Shown: positions 35,841-48,514 of the stretch, piece after piece
Numbering within the stretch: the stretch's first letter is position 1
Layout: each line of letters opens with the position of its first letter
From: Sisyra terminalis
Lineage: Eukaryota > Arthropoda > Insecta > Neuroptera > Sisyridae
Direction of reading: 5' to 3'
Assembly (NCBI GenBank): GCA_958496175.1
Contig: OY292278.1
Span: 49,228,001 to 49,292,000, forward strand
DNA length: 64,000 nt
Position numbers and translations under genes: made by a program
The notes under the pieces: generated by a model
Database searches by the model: none
Seen by the model: the letters and a program-made list of their open reading frames with translations, nothing else
Told to the model about the DNA's origin: nothing

Positions 35841-38800
35841 TCATTTCCCCATCCCCCACATACAAAATATATTCCCTTAAAAATTTTCGTTGCAAAAAAT
35901 GCAGTTTAACGAATTATGCAAACGATTGTCTTGTTTTTTTGATTAGAACCAAACAACTACTTATTTTTTCCCTTGTATTATTTTTTTCGGTTTACCATTA
36001 CCAATTAAGGATGCTCAAGATTTGTTTTTTTATTAGATAATAATCCAATAATTTTTCAGTAGTCCGAATCGTTCCAAATCGGGTTATTGGTCGGTCGGTG
36101 TTTGATTTAAAAGAGAAAGAAAAAAAAATAAGCAGAAATACACGGACGAGTGATGATGAGATGAAGAGGAATCACGGCTGGAGTTGATGGACCAGCCACG
36201 ATATCGGGATCCTCCATCTGCACTTCGACCAGCTGGAGACCTTTCACAACAATCCGAAGGGGGTCCCTGTTTTAATCTCGGGATCAAAATCCCAATGTCA
36301 TCGATTAGATGTCCTTCAACATGATTTTTCTTAAGATATCCTCATTTTTTTTTAATTATCCTGTTTAATCGGTCAAAAAAATATTGGATTACACAATTGT
36401 ACCACCTTCTTGGACACGATTTCATTCATAAAACTTGATACAAAAAATATTAAATTTCCATTGAAAAACATACAATGCGATGCAAATATCATTACGATTT
36501 ATGGTCTCTTTGGTTCACTTATTCCGAGGTAAATTTTCTTGGAAATGTTTTCAGAGGAAAAAAAATTTAATGGGCGATCATCAATTTACCGTTTATCTAA
36601 AATACGTGTGTTTTTTTTTTTTCAGTGTGGATTTCAAATGATCTCATGTGGGGCGCTGAAAATTTGACGGATCTGATCGAGATGAAAGCGAAATTGATGC
36701 TTCGATTTGGATCTGAATATAAAGCACCGGGGGGGCATTCGTCACATAAATATCAACATTAGTAATCCCCTTTAATTGTTTTGAAAATTCTTCAGTGGCT
36801 TAGACAATATTGAAGAGTTATTTGAGGGTTTTTTTTCCTCAAAATCGAGTCGAAGACCCGAAGCAAACTTGGAGTTGTAATTGCCGGTTGTTTATTGCTC
36901 CATATTATGAAAAGGTCACAAGGACCAGAAGGATGAAGAGATGGTTTTGTGTTTGAAATGTGACGTGTTGCAAATGAGCAACACACACACACATAGACAG
37001 GGTGAATCGGGAACGTCAGGAAGACGATACAGGAACGAGCCGAGGCGGGCAAAGGAGGGCATCTTGTGCTTGTCACTAATGATGCAAGATCATGTAATAT
37101 TCTGTCTAACAAGTGTCTAACACATGATAATACACAATACAATCAAATAAACTACCCTTAACGGGGGAAACTTTGCCCTTGTCGTCAAGGGTGGATTGAA
37201 ATGGAATATATGAGTGGTTTTCATAAAATACGGCATTCAGCCGAGAGAAAATGTACGAAGGAATTATAATTTGTGAATGCTTTAAATATGGTCTGAAAAG
37301 ATACAAGGAATATGAAGAGGCGAAAAAGTATGGAACAAGAGCGAAATAATACGCAAAATGGGAACAAGTTGGGAAACTTCAACGTGGAATTCAACTTATT
37401 TTTTCAAACATTAAAAAATTTTAATTGAATCTTTTGCAATATCATTTTTTTTGCATCAATTTCAAGGAAAACAAATCGGTTGAAAAAAGCCACAAACTAA
37501 TCACCAAATTAATTTCTTTTAAGGAAGAAAAAAAAACGTTAAAAGAAAAGGGGTGGAAGTTTTTTTTCTCGATACAAAACCGCGACGCAATTCGCGAGGG
37601 TTGCCCAAAGGAACTCGTTGCAAATGAATCAACCATCAAGACGGGATGGCAAGATAGTGGTGAAGGAAAAACCGGCTGGCTAAGTCCCCATGGGAAGGGA
37701 TAGAGAACAGTGCGATGAAATTATTTATTTAAGGGTGGTTATAAAGAAGCTGCAAGGCAAATGAGTTCCGGTTCGTATTCCCGCCACAGTTGCACGTAAG
37801 TATTTTCCTCTGGCTGACGTCATTAGCACACTACTGCACTCTGCCACACGTGTCCTGCCGCCCCGTCACCCCGCCACCCCCCCCCCCCCCATCCCTTGCT
37901 TTGCTAGTTTTAGCGTCACGCTTTTTCACGAATTTCCGTTTCCGCTCAAATATTATGCCTCAACTCGACGCTTTTGTCGCACAAGGGCTAAAATTACTGC
38001 GGGCGCGGACCGGAAAACTAGTGCACTCTAATTGGGAACTGAAATCGATGGAAAAATCGATGCGACTTAAGTAAATGTGAGAGTAATTAAGCAGTCGGGA
38101 ATAATGAGTTTCGGTATAATTACCTGGCATTATTCTTTTGCCATCCCACCCCCCGCCCCCCTTTCATTAGTCGAGCAAAAGTTCGGGATTGGGTTGTCGT
38201 GAAGTCAATGGTTGTGTCTTGAAGCTTAATTTTCGTAGTCGTAGCCGTTACGATGTCGTAACGATGTTCGACGTTAAGAAAAGTCTTTATGTCACTCTTT
38301 CATTATCATTATCGAGATCGGTTTATTATCTTCGGCTACGTGTATGTTTTGGTCGTTATGGAAGAGAATTGTTCATTTGATTTTTTGAACGTTTTCTATC
38401 GTCGCGCTAATGAATTGAAAATTATTTGAAATAATTTTCCAGCACGGAGACAGAGTCGAGTCGAGTCGGCAACGTAAATATAAGAGTAATTAACTTTTTA
38501 AAATTTTCCTAGAGCTTTAATTGCGAAAAGCTTTTATGTCGTTGCGTCCGCCTCATCCTTCTGAAAGCTGCCATTCTTATAAAGTTCTACGTTTAAGGTG
38601 TACAACTCATCCTCGTCTCCACTTTTCATTAATGCATTCTACTTAAACTAACGGTTGCGTTTTTTTTTTCTCACAGTCTATCGTAAATGTTAGTTTAGAA
38701 GCTTTAGTTTTGAGCTTTATGTCACTGCTAGCTAATTCCCGAGACTTCGTCTGCGTAACGGGTAGATTATATTTCCTTTTTAGATTTTCTATTTGTAGTG

Positions 38801-40629
38801 GTAAATGAAAATTTTTATTTTTCTTATTTCTTTTACGAAAAACATGATCATACCTTAAGACATTATTTTGTCAACTTTAAAAAGACACATTAAATAAACT
38901 GTTGCTTAGAATAAAATATTTGTAAGTAATGATCAATTAATTTCCAAAAAATATTTATAAATATCTAAAAAGAGTATGTTCAATTGCGTATACCTACGGT
39001 AGGTATACCTGCCGTGAACCAAATAATCCATAAACCAATCAGTATCTATACATAAAAAACATATTGTAAAGTTCAATAAAGTTGGTTTTATTTATGACTT
39101 AAAACAGTCAAAAGTTGTCAAAACATTCGCGTCAGAATAACAGAAGTAAAGGGTCTAGATTTAGAATATTAGTAGAAACTCCATTTCATTGTCTCGACTC
39201 CCGAATGAACCTTTTTCTCAAAACTATTTCACTACTGCAATGTGCAAAACTACCGCGAAATTAAAATTTGTTCAATTGCACGAAACCCTGTTCCTCCATA
39301 CTCAAGTATAACAATTCTGTATTTATGCACTTATTATTAAAATATTTGAATTTCAACTATATAATTAAACCATTTTCTTTTAGTTCGCCGAATTTTCGCT
39401 ACTAAATATTCGCTCACTAATGTATTTATTTGTGAATATACGGATTTCGGATTTTCAGATTTACAATATGTGAAAGCCAAAAAACTTAATACTCACTTAT
39501 AAACTTAACTTAACCATTTTCAGATATATTTATCAGAGTTTAAATTTTTAAGCAGATCCAAAATTTTTGTTCGTTTTATAATAAAGGATAATTACGTTTC
39601 GTTTATAACGATACTGTGACTATGAAATTTGAAATTTCGATTGTTTATTAGACGTTATGCAGTACAATTTTTGCTACCGTTTTTCACTCTTTTAGAGGAA
39701 TATTTTCAAAATCCTTTTTTATTAATATATCTGCATTGTATAAAAAAAACACTTTCCAAATTTCATCGACACAAATATGCATTTATATTGGAAAAAACAA
39801 CGCAAAACGAAAAAAAATATATCCTACTTTATTTTCATAATCCTGGCTAAAAATCAATTCGTTTTTGAACATTTGGACGTTGTAAATACAAAATTGCTAG
39901 AAATAGATAAAAAGAGTGGAAATTAATTCGAATATTTTATTTATTTTCAATAAAAATAATTAGTTTTTAATTTGTTAATACCGAAGAAAAGTTAGTTTGG
40001 AAGATTGTATATTTTAATTGATAATGAAACATATGTGAAAAATTGCTCCATATAATTATAATAATATATATATAATATAATATATAATTGCTTCAGATCA
40101 CAATAATTGGTTCATGAAAATAAGATTTTAAAATGCATGATTGTTGAAAAACAAACCAAAATTAAAAACCGCCTCTTTGGTATTTGGTATAAGTTCCTAC
40201 TTCCTAAACTTTCATACTAATTAAGTGATATGACGTTATTTAAAATGCTGTTATTAAAATGATATAACAAAAACAGAAACTTATTTTTAATTAATTATTT
40301 AATAATTTCACTTATTAAATTCAAAATATCGATTGTTGATTAACTCTACATTTTCTCATACAAACTTAGCCACCCCTTTTAGGGTAGGAATTTTCAAAAA
40401 AAAAATCTTATCAGATGTCTACTTCTTATAATGAATACACCGAATATTAAATTTTCATCAGTCAGAATGGCATATTTAATGCATAATTTTATGTATGCAT
40501 GGTTTCAAAAACGTATTTGATTGAAGTTTTATTACTACTATTATTATTACTCCTACTACTATTACTTTTTTTCGTTAATATTTCCTTATTGAGCAGCTCT
40601 AAGAGTCTATTTACAACAATTTTGTAAAA
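35841..40629. other. Mostly unique sequence, no gene recognised
   Basis: Contains a (CA)n run near 36982-36995, a poly-C run near 37877-37890, GC-richer patches at 36080-36290, 37580-37700 and 37790-38160, and a short palindrome at 38988-39008. Frames are short and unsupported. Confidence 0.45.
38988..39008. repeat. Perfect 10-bp palindrome with one-base centre
   Basis: GTATACCTAC, then G, then GTAGGTATAC. This is the shape of a dimer-binding site, but no known factor is recognised. Confidence 0.5.
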
Positions 40630-40712
40630 AAAATAATTTACTGTAAGATTTGAACCCACGTCTTTATAATTAGGAGCATCAGAATATCAGACACGTAAGC
40701 CATTGCGCTATT
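40630..40712 (-). pseudogene. tRNA-like sequence (SINE head or tRNA pseudogene)
   Basis: The minus strand shows an A-box-like TAGCGCAATGGCTTACG and, about 40 bases later, a B-box GGGTTCAAATC. An imperfect acceptor stem can be drawn from CTGTTAA and TTACAG. The anticodon arm does not fold well, so a working tRNA is unlikely. A tRNA-derived SINE promoter or decayed tRNA is more probable. Confidence 0.5.
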
Positions 40713-40984
40713 AACAGCAACTATGTGTTTTAAATATATAAACGTTTATATTTCAAAAAGGCAATTTTTTAAACTTTAAATTGAATTTACTGTGCTTCTT
40801 ATTTCTTATCAGTTCAACTAAAAATATTTTTACAGATTATTTTCTAACTTTAAATTACCTTTCCAATGATATATAACTCACTTGTGTAGTCTAAAAATTT
40901 TTGTTTTCATCCCTAGGGAACACCTTCCCTTATTATTTTTTTGAAATGATAAGTAGCCTAACATGTGTGGGAAATTGTGTTGTA

Positions 40985-41190
40985 TCTTAATACTAAATTT
41001 CATTAAATTCGGATGTTCCGTTCTTTAGTTAAATTGGGACAAACCGACAGACAGACAGACAAAAATTTTAAAAATGTTAAATTTGGAATAAGGGCCTCTT
41101 GAAACAAATATTAACCCTAAAATTGGGTTCAAAATCGAAATGTATAGACAGACGTAAGAATTTTATATATTAGTATATTGGTATAGATTT
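40985..41190 (+). mobile_element. 3' tail of an insect LINE/SINE
   Basis: Contains TTAAATTGGGACAAACCGAC, a short GACA run (about 41046-41061), and ends with TATATTAGTATATTGGTATAGATT. This arrangement, a GGGACAAAC(C/A)GACAGACAGAC tract followed by an ATATTAGTATAGAT end, is common at the 3' ends of insect RTE/CR1-related repeats as I remember them. No coding part is present. Confidence 0.45.
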
Positions 41191-42650
41191 CAATGCAAGC
41201 ACAATATTTGTTTGTCATTGTTTTAAGGTCACAGTATGAGGCAATAGTTGGTCCAGATTGGTCGGAAATGAATGAAAAATGATTCGATAATTTTGTGATG
41301 AGCGTAATGAAACGATAATCGTAATCGTAATAAAATAATACATAGTATCCTTGAGAAGAATCATTCATTCGAGATTCTCGAGAAGAATGTGTGACGCAGT
41401 CGTTGCTGAAAGAAAGCCAGCGGGAGAAAATCTCACAGTGAAAAAAAATAAAACTATTTTTTCATGTGATTTCAGCCGATGTGGTACCATTTGGGATGAA
41501 TTTGTTGCGTTGAAATTGTGGCCTTACATCTTCTTTAATGCCCCGTTAAATTAGTAATGAAGCACATCTAATTGGCCTCATGCAGACATTTTGTGCTCAC
41601 TGAAAATCGTAAAACAATGATGCGTCTATTTTGGTGTTAGTTTCTCAAGAAAAAAAAAAAAAACACCAACGTGGTAGAAAGAAGAAGAAATTAGTTAAAA
41701 GTTGAAACTTTTTTACAATTAAATTTTTTATCCCCGCTAGAAAAAACGGAAAATTTTATAATCTCCGCACAGAATTACATTTCTTTGACACACTCGACTC
41801 TTACGACTTTCCAACAATTGCCGTCAATTCCGTATGGAAAAAAAATTGCAGGAATTTTTCCATTATCAATCCATTTGTTACCCACAAACACATACACACA
41901 TTCTCTTCCTGTACAAATCCATAATAATAATTTTAATGTGTCAAAAACATATATTTTCCGACCAACCAACCAACCAACCCCCAAATGAAAATTTTCCATT
42001 AAAATCATTGGCAATCGAGAAAAACGGTGACGTAAAACTCAATGACGATAGATATATCCAGTCGAAATGCATAAACACATTCAAATAATAATAATATGGA
42101 TAAAACAGGGAAATTTTTGCAAAAAAGGGTTGCCTCGCATCAAAGCCGGATTTATTAACGTCTCATCAACTCCTTGTCGTCCCTCTCTTTCCCTCTTTCG
42201 TCTCGTTTAACGCGAATTATTACTCGTCTCATTCTCTTCGCCATCATCATCATCATCGTTAAATATTGTTATCAAATTTCTGGCTCATTAAGTCCATTTT
42301 CGGCGGCGTGGAGGAGGAGGCCAGCGCGGGAACGACTGGGACTCTTGTCGAAATCCGGAATTTGTCAGTTCTTACAAAACAATTTAAGCGTAAGAAATAA
42401 TTAAGAGAAATTAAGGCGATGAGAAAAGTTTGTATATTTATGGATTCTACGAAAATCAATCGGAATAAAGTTAATGTATTAGAAGAAATATTTTGTTCCT
42501 TTTTTCCAACGAAAATTTTTCCATCAACATTTCCAAAGTTTTATACCGTTTTGTAAGTCTTAAACTCCGGTAATATAGTAAAATTATTCGTTCAATTGCA
42601 AATAGAAAAAAATCCATTATTTTAATATAAATTTTAATGTTTAATTTTTG
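41191..42650. other. Unique sequence, no gene recognised
   Basis: Includes a CCAA run near 41960-41977 and a CAT/ATC run at 42243-42257. Frames are short and unsupported. Confidence 0.5.
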
Positions 42651-43893
42651 GATTAAACTTATTGGACAACAGTGAAATAATAAGAAGGTTATAAAAATGA
42701 AATGTAATAGATTTGCCTGAAAGATTTTGTAACTAAACAAATATTATTATTAACTTTCTGTTACCAAATTATTATTTCATATTATAAAGCTTTATTTTTA
42801 TATATTACTTCTATATTAATGTTTCACATTGTTTTTAGCATTTATATTTTTATTATAGACTATTATTATTATTCTTATTGCTACTGTTGATTGTTTTTAT
42901 GATTGTTGTTATTGCTATAAGAATTACTATTATTGTTATTGTTGCTATTGATTGTTAAAAATCTTTGTACTTATACAGCACTAATCTACTGGGACTAGTG
43001 CTTGCATGTGATTGTCTATGGATTGAATGCACTTATTGCAACCCTATGCAGATTGTGCAATTTATTTGAAAATAAAAATAAAAAATTCAGCAAAAATTTT
43101 TTACAGCTTCCAGGAATTTGATGTTTTATATCTGGTTTCCCACAATATCATTTTGAATACCTAATAGAAGCAAGAATAGAGGAGCACAAATAAAAGGGCG
43201 GTAGAATGGATAGAAGGAATTAAGAACAGTATTGGAATAGACTGACTGAAAAAATTTTCAGAAGAATTTTTCAACGATGTGGAAGTTCATAAAAGTCGCT
43301 CCAAATCTGAATTTTGGAAAATTTGGATAAAATAAAATTTTTCATTCATTTTTATCGTAAAAGTGTGAAACTTTTCAAAATTTTAAAAGAGAAAACAATT
43401 TTCTATTTTAGTAGCCAAATTTGCTTGGTGCATTCTAGTTTTTGGCAGCTGAGTTTTTTTTATTTGAGATTTTTAAATTCGGGATTCCTCAGAATCCCGT
43501 TAAAGTTATCAGTCTTTAGATTTAACAAAAACAATACAGTAAGAGGATAAAGAAAATGGTGGGCTGAAGAGTTTTGAACAAGAAAAAGGAAAATGAATCC
43601 ACCAAAGTTAAACTTTAGAAGTTATCTGCCAAGAAAAAAAATCAATTTTCCTTCTCTGAAAACTAATTTTCTTCTGTGATTTTTTGTCGACTGCAATTGA
43701 ATATTCCAATAGTAAAATTTCGAAAAATTAGTTTGAAAACTAACCAAATTTCATTATTGCAGGAAAAATTAACAAATTTTCAAAGATATTTTATGTAAAA
43801 ATATTTTTTTCATGTTCATAAAGTTGGGAAATGCTTTTTATTTTTATTGTTCCCAAGTTTCCTCTTTTCGCTTTTCAACTGAAAATTGGCGAT
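42651..43893. repeat. ~1.2-kb duplication, copy 2 (partner 16630-17813)
   Basis: Starts inside the last codons of the Jockey ORF (reading LPERFCN then TAA) and runs through the LINE tail and about 750 bp of the same downstream flank. It differs from copy 1 by substitutions and a roughly 60-base insertion near 43330-43395. It ends at GGCGATT, where a second LINE tail begins. Confidence 0.85.
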
Positions 43894-43960
43894 TGTCTAT
43901 GGATTGAATGCACTTATTGCAATCCTATACAGATTGTGCAATTTATTTGAAAATAAAAAA
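43894..43960 (+). mobile_element. Extra Jockey-type 3' tail
   Basis: GTCTATGGATTGAATGCACT through TTTGAAAATAAAAAA is the last ~65 bases of the Jockey-like element (compare 16993-17060). It is joined to the end of the duplicated flank with GATT shared at the junction. Confidence 0.8.
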
Positions 43961-43984
43961 AATATTTGTAGGGCAAACAAAACT

Positions 43985-45720
43985 TAAAATTTGCATTAAA
44001 TATGAATTGCAAGTAACCTTTTTTCACGTACGTAATTTTTTTGGAAGTTTCTGTGGAGTAAATGGCATTTCAATCACACATAAAACAACATTAACATACC
44101 TTGGAAATATGCAAGAAATTATATTCCGAAATGAATGGATATGATTACAAACAACGCACATCAAAATATTAATATTCTTTTTAAGAAAAACATAGTTTTT
44201 CAAATAAATTTACGTTATTTTTTACGAAAATTTTATGCACATTTATGAGAGATGGATGGCATCTGATCCAATATCAAACAATTCGTAATCACGCCTCATT
44301 AATGTTAGGCGAAATTTGATTCATAATGTGTAGACATTATTGCATATTGTGCACACAAGTAACAAAAAAAAAGACAATAATTTAATATTTCATTCAACTT
44401 TAATTGGGAATAACTTTTGAAAAAAAGATTTTCTGTAAAAACGTTAAGAGACCTTTTTTAAAGAGCATTAAATATCCTTCAGGAATCTATATTGTTCATT
44501 TCTATATATTTATTTGTTCGTTAGTTATAAAGTTCAAAAATAAAGAAGATAAATCTAAAAATTATTCAATGTTTAAAGCTTGATTATTTGGAAACGGCGG
44601 TTCTGGCGAAAATTTTCAATGAGATATTTTTTGTAGGGAATTTAATTTTCTATAAACATTATGCAGGTAAATTTTTTTTACCTTGATATTTTGACAGCAT
44701 GGACGCAAAAATGAAAGCACAAATAAAAAATCGAAATTAAACATGATAGACCTCTTAATATTAATATTAAGGGCTCAAACCATCCCGAAATTTTTTTTTT
44801 GTCACCTTGTACAATATTTTTAATACACTTTTCAAAAAAAAAAAAGTCGATTTTTTTGGCCCAGTCTAGTGGACATGATAACATATTGTACACACAAGCG
44901 ACAATTAAAATGCCGAATATTTTTTTCTTTAATTTTAATTACTACTTTTCCACCCATTTTCTTTAAATCATTACCGGGGAGTAACTATTAAATCTTCAAA
45001 TTTTGTAAGAAAAAAAAAACTTTAAATTTGCATTAAAATGAATTGTAAATAACCTTTTTTCAAACTACGTAATTTTTTTTGGGAGTTTCTGTAGAGTAAA
45101 TGGCAACTAAACCTCACATTAAACAGTTTTATCATACTCTGGAAATATGCAAGAAATTTTATGTATAAATGTATGGATACGATTACAAACTTCGCACACC
45201 AAAACATAAAAATAATATTCTTAAGAAATTTATAGTTTTTCATGAAAATTTTTCCAAAAAAATGTTTAGGTTTTTTTGTGTGCAATATATGCAATCATAT
45301 ACACACATTTATACATAAAATTTCTCGCATAATTTCAGGACATATTAATGCTGTTTAACGTGTGATTAAGATGTCACTTACTCCACAGAGAGTTCCGAAA
45401 AAATTACGCACTGAAAAATATTAATTTTTTTATTGCATATTTGAAATTTTGGTTTCCTCAAAAAATTTTAGGACAAAATAGTAACTTAAAAAATATTAGA
45501 TGACAAAGTGGTTAATTTGAAAAATTAAGAAAAAATATTCGACACTTTAATTGCTGCTTGTGTGTACAATGTGTGATTATGTCCAGGTATTAGTGCATTA
45601 AATTTCGCCTCATATCTAAAAGGCGTATTTACGAATTGCTTGATGTGTGGATCAGATGCCATCAATCCCTCATAAATGTGCATAAAAATTTTCGTAAAAA
45701 ATTATCGTAAATTGGAAAAA
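43985..45720. mobile_element. Foldback element, family D, interrupted
   Basis: Sequence at 44209-44370 (including TTTATGAGAGATGGATGGCA) is inverted at about 45545-45715 (TGCCATCAATCCCTCATAAA). A further inverted pair folds around about 45255, with arms 44872-45250 and 45260-45600. Separately, 43985-44205 is a direct copy of part of 45010-45240 (both contain TTGCATTAAA.ATGAATTG and GAAATATGCAAGAAATT). Together this makes a nested or rearranged foldback, interrupted by a family A half copy. No coding capacity is visible. Confidence 0.65.
44376..44871. mobile_element. Half copy of foldback family A
   Basis: Matches about 8805-9298 from the loop edge to the right terminus, including TTAATATTAATATTAA and the end GGCCCAGTCTAGTGGAC. 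The left arm is missing. Similar ~31-bp flanks (GACATTATTGCATATTGTGC before, GACATGATAACATATTGTAC after) bracket it. Confidence 0.75.
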
Positions 45721-45923
45721 ATCCAATTGAAATTATATTAGTAATTAAGACTTAATCTGGTTTGGCTTGGAGCAACGAATGTTGAGAGCAAAATAATAGA
45801 TTTCTTTCCACACGATCATAGAAATTAAGATTAAATATTACAATCTTTTGAGGGAAATTTGCTTACATTGGATTACAAAATAGAAATTAGAAAAAAACAT
45901 AGAAGATTTCCTGAAGATGCAAT

Positions 45924-46025
45924 TTAAAAGAGATACAAAATGTTGGTGGGCAAAACGCATTACTGTAGGACCACATGTCCTGTAATCAACGAAAAGTTGC
46001 ATAAATATGAAGAGTGGTCATTTAA
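45924..46025. repeat. 102-bp direct repeat bounded by TTAA, left copy
   Basis: Begins TTAAAAGAGATACAAAA and ends GTGGTCATTTAA. It is repeated at 46718-46819 with about seven differences. Its right-hand TTAA is also the target of the element at 46026. Confidence 0.85.
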
Positions 46026-46717
46026 GGGTGGATCACCGTCAGAAAAAAAAAATCGTTTTTTTTTTCCATAAATGTCTTCTTATAACATTCAAGAAATACG
46101 TATTTAGCTGACTAATGTATTTTCACTGATAAAAATTGAATAAATTGATAATAACATAAAAAAATATCTTAAAAAAACTTTAAATGCGTTTTTCTCGAAA
46201 TCAACTTTTTAAAACTGGGAGACAAGATTTCTCAGAAACTATCCGACGGATTGACTTGAAACTGGAGAATGTTATAGTTCAACACGTTTTCTTGGTACTG
46301 AACCTCTGAAATTCGCCAAACCTCCCCCCTCAAGGTGGGAAAGGGGGAAAGGTTCAAAAAAAGGTCGTTATTTTAACTTTTTTTTCAAAGTAGCGCCATT
46401 TTATGAATTTTCAACTTTTTTCGGATTTTCAAGGTTCAGTACCAAGAAGACACATTACCAAAACCTACATTTTTTGAAAAATCATGATCCTACTTCCGGT
46501 TTCCGAGAAAACTTGTCTCCCGTTTGCCTCCTCATTTTTGAGGACCCTTTTTCAAAACGCTGTAAAAGAGGGAGGGGGGGGACATATCGGGACAAATAAA
46601 AAAAAATAGTTCAAAACCTCAACTTTTACATACCGAAGACCGTTTTTTAATATCTCTAAAAAAATGGCAGCAGTTTTAAAAAATCATTTCTTTTTACGTT
46701 CTGACGGTGATCCACCC
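46026..46717. mobile_element. TTAA-flanked element with GGGTGGATCACC termini
   Basis: Terminal inverted repeat of 19 bp, GGGTGGATCACCGTCAGAA, preceded and followed by TTAA. A TTAA target is the mark of piggyBac-type transposition. Inner parts are also inverted: GGGAGACAAGATTTCTCAGA near 46218 pairs with TCCGAGAAAACTTGTCTCCC near 46502, and CTTGGTACTGAAC near 46290 pairs with GTTCAGTACCAAG near 46436. The element can therefore fold back along most of its length. There is no transposase. Class assignment rests on the TTAA only. Confidence 0.7.
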
Positions 46718-46819
46718 TTAAAAGAGATACAAAACGTTGGTACGCAAAACGCATTACCTTAGGACCACATGTCCTGTAATCAACGAAAAGTTTCATAAAT
46801 ATGAAGACTGGTCATTTAA
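46718..46819. repeat. 102-bp direct repeat bounded by TTAA, right copy
   Basis: Second copy of 45924-46025, starting at the TTAA immediately after the element and ending in TTAA at 46819. At 102 bp it is far longer than a normal target duplication. Confidence 0.85.
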
Positions 46820-48514
46820 GAAAGAAAGAGAAAATCATGGACTAGCAGAAGAAATTAATTGAGGTGAAGAAATTTGTCAAGTACAGACATCAATAAGGGG
46901 AAGGTTACAACCAAACTTATAGTAAAACATAAAAAATTGGGAAAACTGCTTAGAAATATTGATGAATATGTTTTTAGGAAATAATCCTCCAAAATCATTC
47001 ACCAAATCCTCCATTTATTCAAGAACAGTTTACGAATTAGATTGTCCAAAAAAAATGCCTGCACTTTTATCATTCCTTTTTGAACGAATGGATGCACCAC
47101 ACGCCAAACCAATCTCTGCATTTCGTATTCATCCGACTAAAATACGCGGAAAAAAACTTTTTTTTTTCTATAACGTCCGAATTAAATTCGGTATAAAATT
47201 TCATGAGGCTCTCAACAAGGTATTGAACCAGCAAATGAATGAGTTCTAAAGTGGAGGCCATTTGGAAGTAGACGAAAACACGTACAGCCTCTCACCCGTT
47301 TCCTTCCCGATTATTATATATACATACATATATACAAAAAAAAATGTTCCTCGAAAAAATTAATCCTCAAGATAGCAATGAATCGAGCATCACTTTCCGG
47401 CATACTAGCCGGTCGATTTTCGTTTTTTGTCGTTTCAATTCCCTCTTTGGATAAATGGTCCAGATGTAAATCAAGTGGCAGATTTTCTCTTTGCAAACAC
47501 GAAGCTCTTTAGGTTCAATTCATCTCTTTTATGCTCATCATGCTGGTCAAATTATGTATATCTTCCCTCGTGCATTCATTTGCCAGGTATCAGCTATCCT
47601 GGACCTTGTGCACTTTCCCGGTTTTTTCCTGTTGATACTTAGTTTTTTTTTTTCCCCCGGTATTCACGGGAGTGATGAGATTTACTTTGTGCTCGATTAC
47701 ATTCCCCACTATTACGCTTTTTTCCTTTACCCATTTCTTTTTTTTTTAAAACATGAGCTTTTACATCTCTTTATATCGTCATTGCCTTTGTAAAATTGCC
47801 TTTAGATAGTTGTGTTTTTTTCTTTGGTTGAAAGTCTAAAAGGCTTACGTGAACTGAACGGTTTAATTCTCTAGAATACTACGTGGATAAGCAGGAAAAG
47901 TGAGGATGAGGTGTTTATTTTTTTTCAATCGAAAGATAATATTTTTCTAATAAAAACGTCTGATTTATATTTTTGAAGGTATTCATCAAAAGGTCAAAGA
48001 TTTCCGAGGGAAAAAACAAAGGGGAAGAAAAAATGTATCCCAGGTGGTCCCTGACCCTGGCCTCTTGGCATTGTAATGCAAATCAAATCCAGATCTCATG
48101 TGAAGAACCCTTTTAAATAAGACGTCCCAGGTGTCTTTTTCATCGATAGAATTGTTGCGTCCTTCAGGACGCTATTACGCAGATAAAAAATAGTAAAACT
48201 TTTCAAATGCTAACACAATACTCAAGTGTGGCCCTAACCACTGAAATTTATGTCCTTCAAGTTGCCCTAAAAACTATCATGTAATCTCGAAAATAAGAAA
48301 TTATTTTTTTAATTTTTTAATTTGATTTCTTTGAATACTTAAGAATAAGTAGGAGTTTCATGAGTCACTTACGTGCCAAAGATTATCGACCTCTGGAATA
48401 AATCTTCGAAGAAAAAAAAGTTAATTTTAAGGGCAAATTTCAACTTTCTTAATTAATTAACAAGAAGTAATTAAATATATATCAATTTGATTGATTTTTT
48501 TCCTGTTTTTCTTC
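46820..48514. other. Unique sequence, no gene recognised
   Basis: Frames up to about 100 codons occur (for example 47491-47793) but are Phe/Leu-rich translations of T-rich DNA and carry no motif. Confidence 0.45.

Noticed and set aside
40630..40712. Functional tRNA gene
   Set aside because: A and B boxes are present but the anticodon arm does not fold and the acceptor stem has a mismatch.
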